Source of the DNA: Caulobacterales bacterium | Lineage (GTDB): Bacteria; Pseudomonadota; Alphaproteobacteria; Caulobacterales; Caulobacteraceae | Assembly (NCBI GenBank): GCA_016183935.1 | Contig: JACPDR010000028.1 | Span: 1-64,000 of the forward strand | Direction of reading: 5' to 3' | DNA length: 64,000 bases | Shown here: positions 17,026 through 25,391 of the stretch, in pieces | Position numbering within the stretch: position 1 is the stretch's first letter | Layout of the letters: every line of letters begins with the position of its first letter | Translations under genes and position numbers: made by a program | Notes under the pieces: model-generated | Databases searched by the model: none | What the model was told of the DNA's origin: nothing | What the model saw: the letters and a program-made list of their open reading frames with translations, nothing else

Positions 17026-17565
17026 TCAAAGGTAGGAGGCGTCCAGAGTCGGCAGGCTGATCTCGAACTCGTTGAACAGGATCACTGGCGACAGCCGGTC
17101 GTTCCAGAAATGAGACTGAGAATCCAGCAGTCCCTGATCGAGCGTCCGGTCCACCTCGATGCGCAGCCGCGCCGCGGCTGGGGGCGGGGCGAACAGGGCA
17201 AGCAGCGCCTGGAATTGGTCGGGAGGCAGATAGAGATGAACGACGTATCGGCCAGGACCGCTGAGCCACATCGCTCCTCGCGTCGAGCCCATGTCGACGG
17301 GGTTGCCTTCCCCAAATCTCATAAGGGTGCGTTGGGGTTGGCTGTCGAAAATCTCAAGCACGCCGCTGAGTTCTGGAAGCGTTTGATTGAGGCTTTCAAC
17401 GAGTGTGGGCGCGCGAGCCGCGACGGCGGCAGAGATGTTCCGCATCATCGAACCGGTCACGATGAATTTCGCGCCAAGGCGAATATCGGATAACTCGAAC
17501 TCGGGCTCGATGCCGAAAGCAGGGCCTTCGGTTACGCGCCAGTCCCCATCAGGATGATCGGCCAA
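17026..17565 (-). CDS. Hypothetical protein, atypical composition
   Basis: About 179 residues if started at the TTG at 17565 (GGGGAC 8 bases upstream). A frame open to 17721 is not credible at its start because it reads through the terminator of the tetR gene. The protein has no signal peptide or membrane segment. It contains RLGAKFIVTGSMMRNI, a block of strands around RFGEGNPVDMGSTRGAMWL, and ends FNEFEISLPTLDASYL. I do not recognise a family. Third positions are clearly less GC-rich than in the neighbours, which hints at a more recent arrival. The Rieske gene converges on it. Confidence 0.5.
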   Translation of the reverse strand: MADHPDGDWRVTEGPAFGIEPEFELSDIRLGAKFIVTGSMMRNISAAVAARAPTLVESLNQTLPELSGVLEIFDSQPQRTLMRFGEGNPVDMGSTRGAMWLSGPGRYVVHLYLPPDQFQALLALFAPPPAAARLRIEVDRTLDQGLLDSQSHFWNDRLSPVILFNEFEISLPTLDASYL

Positions 17566-17684
17566 GGTGCTTGTCCCCCAACAGGCGTGCAGTGTTGCTG
17601 ACGAGCTAGCATGTGAGCCGGGGCGGGTCCCCGCAATGGGTCGAAATCCACCAGTGGCCTTTGGCGGAAAGCGCCGCACAACGA

Positions 17685-17716
17685 AAAGGCCGCGACGGGG
17701 ACCCGTCGCGGCCTTT
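17685..17716 (-). terminator. Strong intrinsic terminator after the tetR-type gene
   Basis: Perfect 15-base arms (AAAGGCCGCGACGGG and its complement) around a 2-base centre, flanked by A-tract and T-tract so it can work in both directions. It lies 24 bases past the stop of the TetR-family gene on the minus strand. Confidence 0.88.
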
Positions 17717-17739
17717 CGCAAATCTCGATGACGCCGCGA

Positions 17740-18405
17740 CTACTGCCGCGAGATCGCGCCGGCGAGGATGACGTCGACCTGCTTGCCCATGCGCTCGGTC
17801 AGCTGCTCCATCGTCCAGCCGTCGTAGGCGGCGTGGCGGTAGTTGGCGAGGAAGCCGCCGTAGATCATCTCGCCCAGCAGCCGGACGTCGGCGTCCTGGC
17901 GCAGTTCACCCTCGCGCACCCCGGCCTGAACGGTGTCGGTCACGATCGAGAGGATCGGCTTGATGGCGGCGCGGGTGCGCATCTCGGCGGCGACCGGCTG
18001 GAACCACGAGCGGGCGATCACGGCCTGCACCAGCGGGAGCTGCTCCAGCGAGCCGTGGTAGCCGGCGCCGAGCGCCGCCAGCAGGCGGGTGCGCACCGAG
18101 CCTTCGGCCGCCGCGGCGGCCTTCATCGTCTCGGCCAGCTGGACGAGGTCGCCGGTCAGCACCGCTTCGAACAACTCGGCCTTGTCCTGGAAGTTGGCGA
18201 ACACCGCGCCGGTGGACATGCCCGCGCCCTTGGCGATGTCACGGATGGTGGCGGGCTCGTAGCCGCGCTCGGCGAACAGCTGGCGAGCGGCGTCGAGAAC
18301 CTTCTGCCGGGTGCGGACCTTGGCGGCCTGGCGGCGGTTCAGGCGGGGCGCCTCGGCTTCGGACTGGGAATCGGACGGGGAGGGGGACAGGGCGATATCT
18401 CGCAT
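17740..18405 (-). CDS. TetR/AcrR family transcriptional regulator
   Basis: 221 residues. A 25-residue polar extension precedes the TetR DNA-binding domain: KVLDAARQLFAERGYEPATIRDIAKGAGMSTGAVFANFQDKAELF (about residues 35-80), with the usual turn between recognition helices. The C-terminal ligand domain is all-helical and ends KQVDVILAGAISRQ. Ligand and targets are unknown. It stands alone: a terminator follows it and about 210 bases of non-coding DNA precede it, containing inverted repeats (GTCATC-n7-GATGAC) that could be its own operator. Confidence 0.92.
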   Translation of the reverse strand: MRDIALSPSPSDSQSEAEAPRLNRRQAAKVRTRQKVLDAARQLFAERGYEPATIRDIAKGAGMSTGAVFANFQDKAELFEAVLTGDLVQLAETMKAAAAAEGSVRTRLLAALGAGYHGSLEQLPLVQAVIARSWFQPVAAEMRTRAAIKPILSIVTDTVQAGVREGELRQDADVRLLGEMIYGGFLANYRHAAYDGWTMEQLTERMGKQVDVILAGAISRQ

Positions 18406-18530
18406 AAAACGGGTACTCGACTAAACGGCGGCTGACGCCCGCCATCGAAAACTGACCGCCGAAGCGATGGGGAGGAAGCGGAACGCGATGCCGTGCGTCC
18501 GCCGGGAGTCATCTTCTGACGACAAGGGCA

Positions 18531-18549
18531 GTCATCACGCAACGATGAC
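18531..18549. promoter_or_regulatory. Possible TetR operator (GTCATC-n7-GATGAC)
   Basis: Six-base inverted arms separated by seven bases, with a degenerate second copy (GTCATC...GACGAC) starting at 18508. Lies about 130 bases upstream of the TetR-family start codon. The 210-base gap 18406-18616 otherwise holds only this and two TTAACG motifs. Confidence 0.35.
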
Positions 18550-18616
18550 CAAAATGGGGTGCGGAGATTAACGTGGCAATGACCGCTGGGGTTAACGCCG
18601 CGACATCTTGACCGGC

Positions 18617-20458
18617 TCAGCTTCGCGTCGTGGACCTCAACGCGCGGGCCCGCCGGGGTCGCGCGAGATTGTCCGGCATGGCTTCCTGGAACAGTTTCCG
18701 GAAGCGGTCCCGGCGTTCGTGGATGGTGGCCAGCACCAGTCCCATCGGCACGCCGAGGTCGACCAGGGTGTTCTCGGCCAGCTGCAGGGCCGCCTCGGTG
18801 GTCTCGGGCACGGCGTCGGTGACGCCCAGATGGTACAGCCGCTCGGCGTGGCGCTCGTCGCGGGCCCGGGCGATCAGGATCAGGTCCGGCCGCAGCTGGC
18901 GCGCCGTCCGGACCACCTCGTCCACCTTGGCCGGCGCGTCCATGGTCACGATCACGGCGCGGGCGGTGTCGACGCCGCACAGCTTCAGCATCTCGGGCCG
19001 CCCGGCGTCGCCGTAGAAGACGTTGGCGTGTTCGGCGCGGCCCTTGGCGACCGTGGCGGGATTGGAGTCCACCGCCAGATACGACTGGCCGTGCTCGGCC
19101 AGCATCTCGCCGACCAGACGCCCGACCCGGCCGAAGCCGACGATCAGCACCTGGTTCTCCGCGCCGACGGGCTCCAGCGCCTCCTCCGGCAGGTCGGGCC
19201 GGGTCGTGTCGACCCGTCGCGTCAGGCGGTCGGCGATCAGGGCCATCAGCGGGATGGTGAAGATGCTGATCGTGGCGGCCAGCATGACGGTGCGGGTGAA
19301 GGCCGGCGAGGCGATGCCCTCGACCAGGCCGGCCCCGAGGATGACGAAGGCGAACTCGCCCGCCGGGCCGAGCACCAGCGCCGCCTCGATGGCGGTGCGG
19401 TTCTTGACCCCCCACAGCCGCGCCGCGCCGTAGATCAGCGCCGCCTTCAACAGGGTCAGGACGATGGCCAGACCGAAGACGCCGCCCGGGTCGGCGGCGA
19501 CGGCGTCCAGGTCCAGCCCGATGCCGACGCCGACGAAGAAGACGCCGAGCAGCAGGCCCTTGAACGGCTCGATCGACAGCTCGACCTCGCGCCGGAACTC
19601 GGTCTCGGCGAGCAGCAGGCCGGCGACGAGCGCGCCGAGACTCATCGACAGGCCGGCCGCCTGGGCCGCAAGGCCGGCGCCGACGACCACCAGCAGGCTG
19701 GCGGCGACGAACATCTCCTGTCCCTGACCGCGCGCCTTGGCCCTGGCCACCGAGCGGAACATCGGCCGCAGCACCAGCCGTCCCAGCACCACGATCAGCG
19801 CCAGGCCGACCGCCGCGGGAACCAGGGTCAGAAGCGCGGGTCTCAGGACCGACGGGTCGAACTCGCCCGCCGGCGTGGCGCCGGCCAGGGCCGTGGCGGC
19901 CATGACCGTCACGGTGATCAGGATCGGCGCCACCGCCAGATCCTGCGCCAGTAGGACGGAGAAGGTGGTCCGGCCGGCCGCGCCGCCCAGCTTGCCGCGC
20001 TCGGCCATCACCGGCATCACCACCGCGGTCGAGGACAGGGCGAAGCCCATGCCCAGCACCGCCGCCGAGACCAGGGTCTGGCCCATCAGCATGAACAGGG
20101 CCGCCAGCGCCACGGTGCACAGGGCGACCTGGGTGAGGCCGAGCCCGAACACCAGCCGGCGCATCGACCTGAGCCGCTCCCACGACAGTTCGAGCCCGAT
20201 CATGAACAGCAGGAAGGCGACGCCCAGTTCGGACAGCGAGCGGATCTGGCCGGCGTCGGAAATGGTCAGCCACGCCAGCCACGGCGCGGTGTCGGCGAGG
20301 CGGGCCAGCCCGTCGGGGCCCAGCAGCACGCCCGCCGCGAGGAAGCCGAGAATCGGGCTGATCCTCAGCCGGTTGAACAGCGGGACCATGACGCCAGCCG
20401 CGGCCAGGAAGACCACCAGGTCCTTGTATTCGCCGCCCGCGCCGCCGTGTCCTGTCAT
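18617..20458 (-). CDS. Monovalent cation:proton antiporter, KefB/KefC (CPA2) type
   Basis: 613 residues. About twelve membrane segments occupy residues 10-390, with characteristic CPA2 stretches LGFLAAGVLLGPDGLA, SELGVAFLLFMIGLEL, GFALSSTAVVMPVMAERG and LGPAGEFAFVILGAGL. A RCK-N (TrkA-N) domain follows, starting VLIVGFGRVGRLVGEMLAEHG with the GxGxxG nucleotide-binding loop (about 425-540). Family members exchange K+ or Na+ for protons and are gated by nucleotide or glutathione adducts. No KefF/KefG quinone-reductase subunit is adjacent. A short basic tail ends the protein. It is divergent from the M13 peptidase with about 150 bases between start codons. Confidence 0.93.
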   Translation of the reverse strand: MTGHGGAGGEYKDLVVFLAAAGVMVPLFNRLRISPILGFLAAGVLLGPDGLARLADTAPWLAWLTISDAGQIRSLSELGVAFLLFMIGLELSWERLRSMRRLVFGLGLTQVALCTVALAALFMLMGQTLVSAAVLGMGFALSSTAVVMPVMAERGKLGGAAGRTTFSVLLAQDLAVAPILITVTVMAATALAGATPAGEFDPSVLRPALLTLVPAAVGLALIVVLGRLVLRPMFRSVARAKARGQGQEMFVAASLLVVVGAGLAAQAAGLSMSLGALVAGLLLAETEFRREVELSIEPFKGLLLGVFFVGVGIGLDLDAVAADPGGVFGLAIVLTLLKAALIYGAARLWGVKNRTAIEAALVLGPAGEFAFVILGAGLVEGIASPAFTRTVMLAATISIFTIPLMALIADRLTRRVDTTRPDLPEEALEPVGAENQVLIVGFGRVGRLVGEMLAEHGQSYLAVDSNPATVAKGRAEHANVFYGDAGRPEMLKLCGVDTARAVIVTMDAPAKVDEVVRTARQLRPDLILIARARDERHAERLYHLGVTDAVPETTEAALQLAENTLVDLGVPMGLVLATIHERRDRFRKLFQEAMPDNLARPRRARALRSTTRS

Positions 20459-20611
20459 CCGCCCTCCGCGCCGTTCAGCCTACAGGCTGAAACGCCCTTC
20501 TGTCCGGGATTCCGTCGCTTCATGACAAAAAATTCAGGCGACAGGCCCCGCGCCGCGCGTAGGGTTTCGGCCGACCTTCCGGAAAGCGAAGTCAAGTCGA
20601 GGGAAACCCAC

Positions 20612-22753
20612 ATGAAGAAGCTGCTTATCGGCGCCGCCGTCGGCGCCCTGCTCCTGCCCGCCGCGCCTGTCATGGCCCAGCATTTCGCCGCCGACGGTCA
20701 CGACCATGCCTGCGTCGACGAGGCCTGCACCGTCTTTGAACTGTTCCAGACGCCCGAACAGGGCGCGACGGTCATGGGCTACCAGGGCATCGAGACGCCG
20801 AAGTACGGAACCTGGGGCTTCGACCTGAACGGCCGCGACACCTCGGTGTCCCCGGGCGACAGCTTCTTCCGTTACGCCAACGGCGCGGCCCTGGACGAGC
20901 TGCAGATCCCGTCCGACCGCACCAGCTACGGCTCGTTCAACCTGCTGCGGGAACTGTCGGACAACCGCGTCAAGGTGATGATCGAGGGGCTGACCGCGCG
21001 CACCGACCTGGCGCCCGGCTCCGACGAGCAGAAGATCGCCGACGCCTATCGGGCCTATATGGACGAGGCCCGCATCGAGGCGCTCGACGCCCAGCCGCTG
21101 CAGCCTTTCCTCGCCGCCATCCGGGCCGCCGACACCCACGAGAAGGCCGCCGTCTACATGGGCGAGACCCAGGGCCGCATCGGCGGTTCGATCTTCGGCA
21201 CCGGCATTTCCACCGACCAGAAGGCCCCGACCCGCTACGTCGTCTCGACCGGTCAGTCCGGTCTCGGCCTGCCCAACCGCGACTACTATCTGGAAGAGCG
21301 TTGGGCCGAGAAGAAGGCCCTGTACCGGGCCTATGTCGAGCGCATGCTGGAGATGATCGGCTGGGAGGACCCGGCCGCCAACGCCGACGCGATCCTCGCC
21401 TTCGAGACCCGTATCGCCGAGGCGCACTGGACTCCCGTCCAGAACCGCAACCGCGACGAGACCTACAACGAATACACCATCGCCCAGCTCGCCGCCGAGG
21501 CGCCCGGCTTCGCGTGGCAGGACTACTATTCGGCCATCGGCGTCGGCGACGTCCCGCGCCTGATCGTGCGCCAGGACACGGCCATGCCGAAGATCGCGGC
21601 CATCTACGCCGAGACCCCGATCGAGGTGATCCAGGCCTGGCAGGCCTTCCACACCACCGACGACGGCGCCGGCCTGTTGTCGCGCCGCTTCGCCGACGCC
21701 CAGTGGGAGTTCCGCTCGCGCGACCTGAACGGCCAGCCGATGCAGCGCTCGCGCGACAAGCGCGGCATCAGCTTCGCCGAGGGCATGCTGGGCGAGGCCG
21801 TCGGCCGCCAGTATGTGGCCGAATACTTCCCGGCCGAGTCCAAGGCCAAGATGGAGGACCTGGTCGCCAACCTGCGCACCGCGCTGGGCAACCGCATCAA
21901 CACCTACGACTGGATGAGCGACGAGACCAAGGCCGCGGCCCAGGAGAAGCTGGCCAAGTTCACGGTCAAGATCGGCTATCCGAACAAGTGGCGCGACTAC
22001 TCCGAGCTCGAGGTTCGCCCTGACGACCTGTTCGGCAATGCCGAGCGCGCCGGCCTGTTCCGGTGGAACTATCAGCTGAACCGCCTCAACGAGCCGGTCG
22101 ACAAGGAAGAGTGGGGCATGACCCCGCAGACGGTGAACGCCTACTACAACTCGACCAACAACGAGATCGTCTTCCCGGCCGCCATCCTGCAGCCGCCGTT
22201 CTTCGATCCGGACGCCGACCCGGCCGTCAACTACGGCGGCATCGGCGGCGTCATCGGCCACGAGATCGGCCACGGCTTCGACGACCAGGGCTCCAAGTCG
22301 GACGGCGACGGCGTGCTGCGCAACTGGTGGACGCCCGAGGACAAGGCCCGGTTCGAGGCCCTGACCGCCCGTCTCGGCGAGCAGTACGACCAATACGAGC
22401 CGATCCCGGGCTTCAAGGTCCAGGGCGCCCTGACCATGGGCGAGAACATCGGCGACGCCGCCGGCACGGCGGTGGGGCTCGAGGCCTATCACCTGTCGCT
22501 GAACGGACAGCCCGCGCCGGTGCTGGACGGCACGACCGGCGACCAGCGCTTCTTCTACGGCTGGGCCCAGGTCTGGCAGTCGAAATACCGCGACGACGCC
22601 CTGCGCAACCAGGTCGCCACCGATCCGCACAGCCCGGCCGAGTTCCGGGTCATCGGCCCGGTGCGCAACATCGACGCCTGGTATGAGGCCTTCGATGTCC
22701 AGCCCGGGTCGAAATACTACCTCGCCCCGGAAGACCGCGTCCGCATCTGGTAG
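20612..22753 (+). CDS. Secreted M13 family zinc metalloendopeptidase (neprilysin/PepO-like)
   Basis: 713 residues. Signal peptide MKKLLIGAAVGALLLPAAPVMAQ, then the M13 N-terminal all-helical domain and the C-terminal catalytic domain. Zinc motif HEIGHGFDDQG (about residues 549-559), third ligand Glu in GENIGDAAG (about 610) and the substrate-binding NAYYN motif upstream are all present. The C-terminus ends YLAPEDRVRIW, the family's usual aromatic end. It should cleave peptides in the periplasm or medium. The ATG at 20612 is preceded by GAGGGA. A terminator closes the gene 22 bases after the stop, so it is transcribed alone. Confidence 0.95.
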   Translation: MKKLLIGAAVGALLLPAAPVMAQHFAADGHDHACVDEACTVFELFQTPEQGATVMGYQGIETPKYGTWGFDLNGRDTSVSPGDSFFRYANGAALDELQIPSDRTSYGSFNLLRELSDNRVKVMIEGLTARTDLAPGSDEQKIADAYRAYMDEARIEALDAQPLQPFLAAIRAADTHEKAAVYMGETQGRIGGSIFGTGISTDQKAPTRYVVSTGQSGLGLPNRDYYLEERWAEKKALYRAYVERMLEMIGWEDPAANADAILAFETRIAEAHWTPVQNRNRDETYNEYTIAQLAAEAPGFAWQDYYSAIGVGDVPRLIVRQDTAMPKIAAIYAETPIEVIQAWQAFHTTDDGAGLLSRRFADAQWEFRSRDLNGQPMQRSRDKRGISFAEGMLGEAVGRQYVAEYFPAESKAKMEDLVANLRTALGNRINTYDWMSDETKAAAQEKLAKFTVKIGYPNKWRDYSELEVRPDDLFGNAERAGLFRWNYQLNRLNEPVDKEEWGMTPQTVNAYYNSTNNEIVFPAAILQPPFFDPDADPAVNYGGIGGVIGHEIGHGFDDQGSKSDGDGVLRNWWTPEDKARFEALTARLGEQYDQYEPIPGFKVQGALTMGENIGDAAGTAVGLEAYHLSLNGQPAPVLDGTTGDQRFFYGWAQVWQSKYRDDALRNQVATDPHSPAEFRVIGPVRNIDAWYEAFDVQPGSKYYLAPEDRVRIW

Positions 22754-22774
22754 GGCCAGGGTCAGACCAACGGC

Positions 22775-22808
22775 AAAGGGCCGGAGCGGCGACGTTCCGG
22801 CCCTTTTT
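22775..22808 (+). terminator. Intrinsic terminator after the M13 peptidase gene
   Basis: Arms AAAGGGCCGGA and TCCGGCCCTTT (11 bp) with a 10-base loop, followed by more T residues. Confidence 0.88.
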
Positions 22809-22953
22809 CATGGGCGCCAGGGCCAACGCCGATCGAAGGGCCGGCGACGCCCCGATGAGAGGAATAATCGCTTCAGCCCGCGGGATACTTTTGCGACAAC
22901 TCCGAAGCACGGTGATCGACGGCGCACTTTCGCGCCGTAAAAGGACACAGCGC

Positions 22954-23364
22954 ATGAAAACGCTTCTCAAGGGGACGCTTCTCGTCGGCCTGATCACGGT
23001 CGGGGTCGCCACAGCCGCCTACGCCCTGCAGGCGAACCACGGCTTTAGTCCCGCTTCACTGGACGCCGACGGCGACGGAGTCATCTCGACGACCGAGCTC
23101 GACACGCACGCCGATCTTCTGTTCGCCCGGACGGATCAGGATCATGACGACCAGCTGTCCGCTGACGAGCTCCGCGCCCTGCATGCGATGATGCCGGCCG
23201 GCGCGCCGATGGATCACGCCCGGGACCATGCCCCGGCCCCCGTGAGCCGGCAGGCGTTCCTCGCGGCCCTGCGCAGCCATGCGACGCAGATGGATGCGGA
23301 CCGGGACGGCCGGTTGACCGTCGCCGAGCTGGCCGCCGCGATGCAGGGCGGCCATGGTCACTGA
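22954..23364 (+). CDS. EF-hand calcium-binding exported protein
   Basis: 136 residues. An N-terminal hydrophobic segment (about 7-25) exports or anchors it. Three 12-residue EF-hand loops follow: 37-48 (DADGDGVISTTE, a perfect match), 61-72 (DQDHDDQLSADE, Gly replaced by Asp at position 6) and 114-125 (DADRDGRLTVAE). A His-rich stretch between loops 2 and 3 and a GGHGH C-terminus could bind transition metals. AAGGA precedes the ATG. Its stop codon abuts the start of a response regulator, with no gap, so the three genes form an operon. The product probably buffers or senses calcium in the periplasm; the link to signalling is inferred from the operon. Confidence 0.88.
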   Translation: MKTLLKGTLLVGLITVGVATAAYALQANHGFSPASLDADGDGVISTTELDTHADLLFARTDQDHDDQLSADELRALHAMMPAGAPMDHARDHAPAPVSRQAFLAALRSHATQMDADRDGRLTVAELAAAMQGGHGH

Positions 23365-24132
23365 ATGCGGAAATCCGGCGACATGACCCGGGGCGGGGAC
23401 ACGGCCCTTCCGGGGCGCACCCTGCCCCGGGTCATCGTCGTCGAGGACGAAGGCGACATCCGCGAACCCCTCGCCCGGTATCTGACGCGCAACAGTTTCC
23501 AGGTGACGGCCGTCGGTAGCGCCGAGGCCGCCCGCGGCGCGCTAGCGGCGGGCGGCTGCGACCTGCTGCTCGTGGACATCATGCTGCCGGGCGAGGACGG
23601 CCTGTCGCTGACGCGACAGGTCCTGACGACCACCGACATTCCGGTGATGCTGGTCACCGCGCGCACGGAAATGGCCGACCGTTTGACCGGGCTCGAGCTC
23701 GGCGCCGACGACTATATCTGCAAGCCCTTCGATGCGCGCGAGCTGGTGGCGCGGATGCGGACGGTCCTGCGTCGCGTCCGGCGGACCACCGGGACCATCG
23801 ACGCTCCGGTTTCGCACCGCTTCACTTTCGGCGACTGGACGCTGGCGACGGACACGCGCTGCCTGCGCCGTGGCGAGGAGGCGCCCCGGCCCCTGACGAC
23901 CGGAGAATACCGGCTGCTTCTTTCGCTGGTCAGCCGCCCGGGGCGCGTGCTGAGCCGAGACCAGCTCCTCGAGCTGACCGCCGGCCGCGACGCCGAGCCC
24001 TTCGACCGCAGCATCGACAACCAGATCAGCCGGCTCCGGCGCCGACTGGAAGACGACCCCCGCAACCCGCGCTGGATCAAGACGGTCTGGGGCGCGGGCT
24101 ATATGCTGGACGCGAAGGTCACCCGGACATGA
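23365..24132 (+). CDS. OmpR/PhoB family response regulator
   Basis: 255 residues. Receiver domain with the acidic pair VEDE near residue 28, phospho-acceptor Asp at about 71 (LLLVDIMLPGEDG), conserved Thr (MLVTART) and Lys (YICKPF). The C-terminal winged helix (about 155-250) has the family features LTTGEYRLLLSLVSRPGRVLSRDQLLEL, then IDNQISRLRRRLE and KTVWGAGYML. It starts directly after the stop of the EF-hand gene and overlaps the kinase gene by four bases (ATGA), so the three are translated together. The targets are unknown; autoregulation of this operon is plausible. Confidence 0.93.
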   Translation: MRKSGDMTRGGDTALPGRTLPRVIVVEDEGDIREPLARYLTRNSFQVTAVGSAEAARGALAAGGCDLLLVDIMLPGEDGLSLTRQVLTTTDIPVMLVTARTEMADRLTGLELGADDYICKPFDARELVARMRTVLRRVRRTTGTIDAPVSHRFTFGDWTLATDTRCLRRGEEAPRPLTTGEYRLLLSLVSRPGRVLSRDQLLELTAGRDAEPFDRSIDNQISRLRRRLEDDPRNPRWIKTVWGAGYMLDAKVTRT

Positions 24133-25118
24133 AGCTGCGCCTGCCCGCACCGTCCCTGCGGGCGCAGTTGCTGCTGATCGCGGTCGGCGGCTTCGTCGTC
24201 GGCCATATGCTGAACTGGATGCTGGCGAGCGGCCTGCGGCATCTGCATGGGGGCTATCATCTGTTCATGCCGGTCAGCGTGCTGACCTTTCTCGCCCTGT
24301 TGGCGACGGTGGCCTGGCTTTCGGCGCGCGTGACCCGGCCGCTTCGGCGACTGACGGAATCCGCCGACCGGTTTTCGGGCGTCGAGCCCCTGCAACCGCT
24401 GGAGCCTGAGGGCCCGCCCGACATGCGGCGCGCCATTGAGGCTTTCAACGGGCTCAGCCAACGCATCTCGGACTTGCTGGGCGAAAAGGACCAGATGCTG
24501 GGCGCGCTCGGCCACGACCTGCGCACCCCGCTCGCCTCCATGAAGATTCGGGCGGCCGGCATGCGGCCCGTCGAGGAGCGGACCGCCCTGTTCTCGACCG
24601 TGGACGGCATGGAGCGGATGATCGACGATATCCTGACCCTGGCGCGAACCGGTCGGTCAGCCGAACCCGTGACGCAGACCGACGTCAGGGCGCTCGTTCT
24701 CGGAATCGTCGGCGAGTTTACGGCCCAGGGCGCCACGGTCGAGCTCGAACCGGGTCAGGAAATCGTCTGGCCTCTCAGACCAGACCTTCTGACCCGGGCG
24801 GTCAGAAACCTCGTCGACAACGCCGTCCGGTATGCGGGAGGCGCGCGGTTGAGCCTGGCCGCCGACGGCCAGTATCTGGTTATCCTCGTCGACGATGACG
24901 GTCCGGGGCTGCCCGAGGATCAGCTCGAGCGCGTCCTTCGGCCCTTTTCGCGTCTGGACCAGTCGCGGAACCGCGCAACGGGCGGGGCGGGCCTGGGTCT
25001 GGCGATCGCCCTGTCGATCGCGCGCCTCCATGGCGGAAACGTCGAGCTCAGAAACCGCGCGGACGGGGGTCTGGCGGCGGCCCTGCGGCTGGGCCGCGCC
25101 CCGTCGGAGGAACCCTGA
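24129..25118 (+). CDS. Compact membrane sensor histidine kinase
   Basis: 329 residues, short for a membrane kinase. Two membrane segments (about 12-33 and 47-66) enclose a periplasmic loop of only about 15 residues containing several histidines (RHLHGGYH), so a large extracellular sensor domain is absent. HAMP follows (about 67-118), then the H-box GHDLRTPLAS (His about 129), N-box LVDNAVRYAGG, and G-boxes DDDGPGLPEDQ and GGAGLGLAIALSIA. The tiny loop suggests that it senses via a partner protein, and the co-transcribed EF-hand protein is the obvious candidate; this is inference. Confidence 0.92.
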   Translation: MKLRLPAPSLRAQLLLIAVGGFVVGHMLNWMLASGLRHLHGGYHLFMPVSVLTFLALLATVAWLSARVTRPLRRLTESADRFSGVEPLQPLEPEGPPDMRRAIEAFNGLSQRISDLLGEKDQMLGALGHDLRTPLASMKIRAAGMRPVEERTALFSTVDGMERMIDDILTLARTGRSAEPVTQTDVRALVLGIVGEFTAQGATVELEPGQEIVWPLRPDLLTRAVRNLVDNAVRYAGGARLSLAADGQYLVILVDDDGPGLPEDQLERVLRPFSRLDQSRNRATGGAGLGLAIALSIARLHGGNVELRNRADGGLAAALRLGRAPSEEP

Positions 25119-25191
25119 CCGCTCGACTCGCCGGACCGCCTGGGGTCCGGCCCGTCGGCGTGCATCGGCGCCCTGGACTCCGGGCACGAAA

Positions 25192-25230
25192 AAGCCCGCC
25201 GCGGGGGATACATCGCGGCGGGCTTCTTTC
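25192..25230 (+). terminator. Intrinsic terminator after the EF-hand/two-component operon
   Basis: Twelve-base arms AAGCCCGCCGCG and CGCGGCGGGCTT with a 10-base loop, preceded by an A-tract and followed by CTTTC. It also lies downstream of the convergent hisS, whose stop is at 25392; the rest of 25119-25391 shows no gene. Confidence 0.85.
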
Positions 25231-25391
25231 GCTCTCTACGGAGCGGACGTTTCCTCCCCGAAACGCCTCCGAAAGATCGCTACGCCGAGGCGTTGCGGCT
25301 TTCGAGTGCTCGCAGAATGACGGCATTCCAACGGTCAAGTCAATGAAGTCCCAGCCGAAACGCCCGGTTTTCATCCCTTATCAATGATAAC

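Noticed and set aside
18339-20282. A 647-codon minus-strand frame in a second register over the antiporter gene
   Set aside because: The registered frame 18617-20458 has all membrane segments and motifs of CPA2 antiporters; the other is Arg/Gly-rich noise.
25378-25390. TTATC-AAT-GATAA inverted repeat just after hisS
   Set aside because: Five-base arms in a low-GC patch; too short to call an operator, and a terminator already lies downstream.
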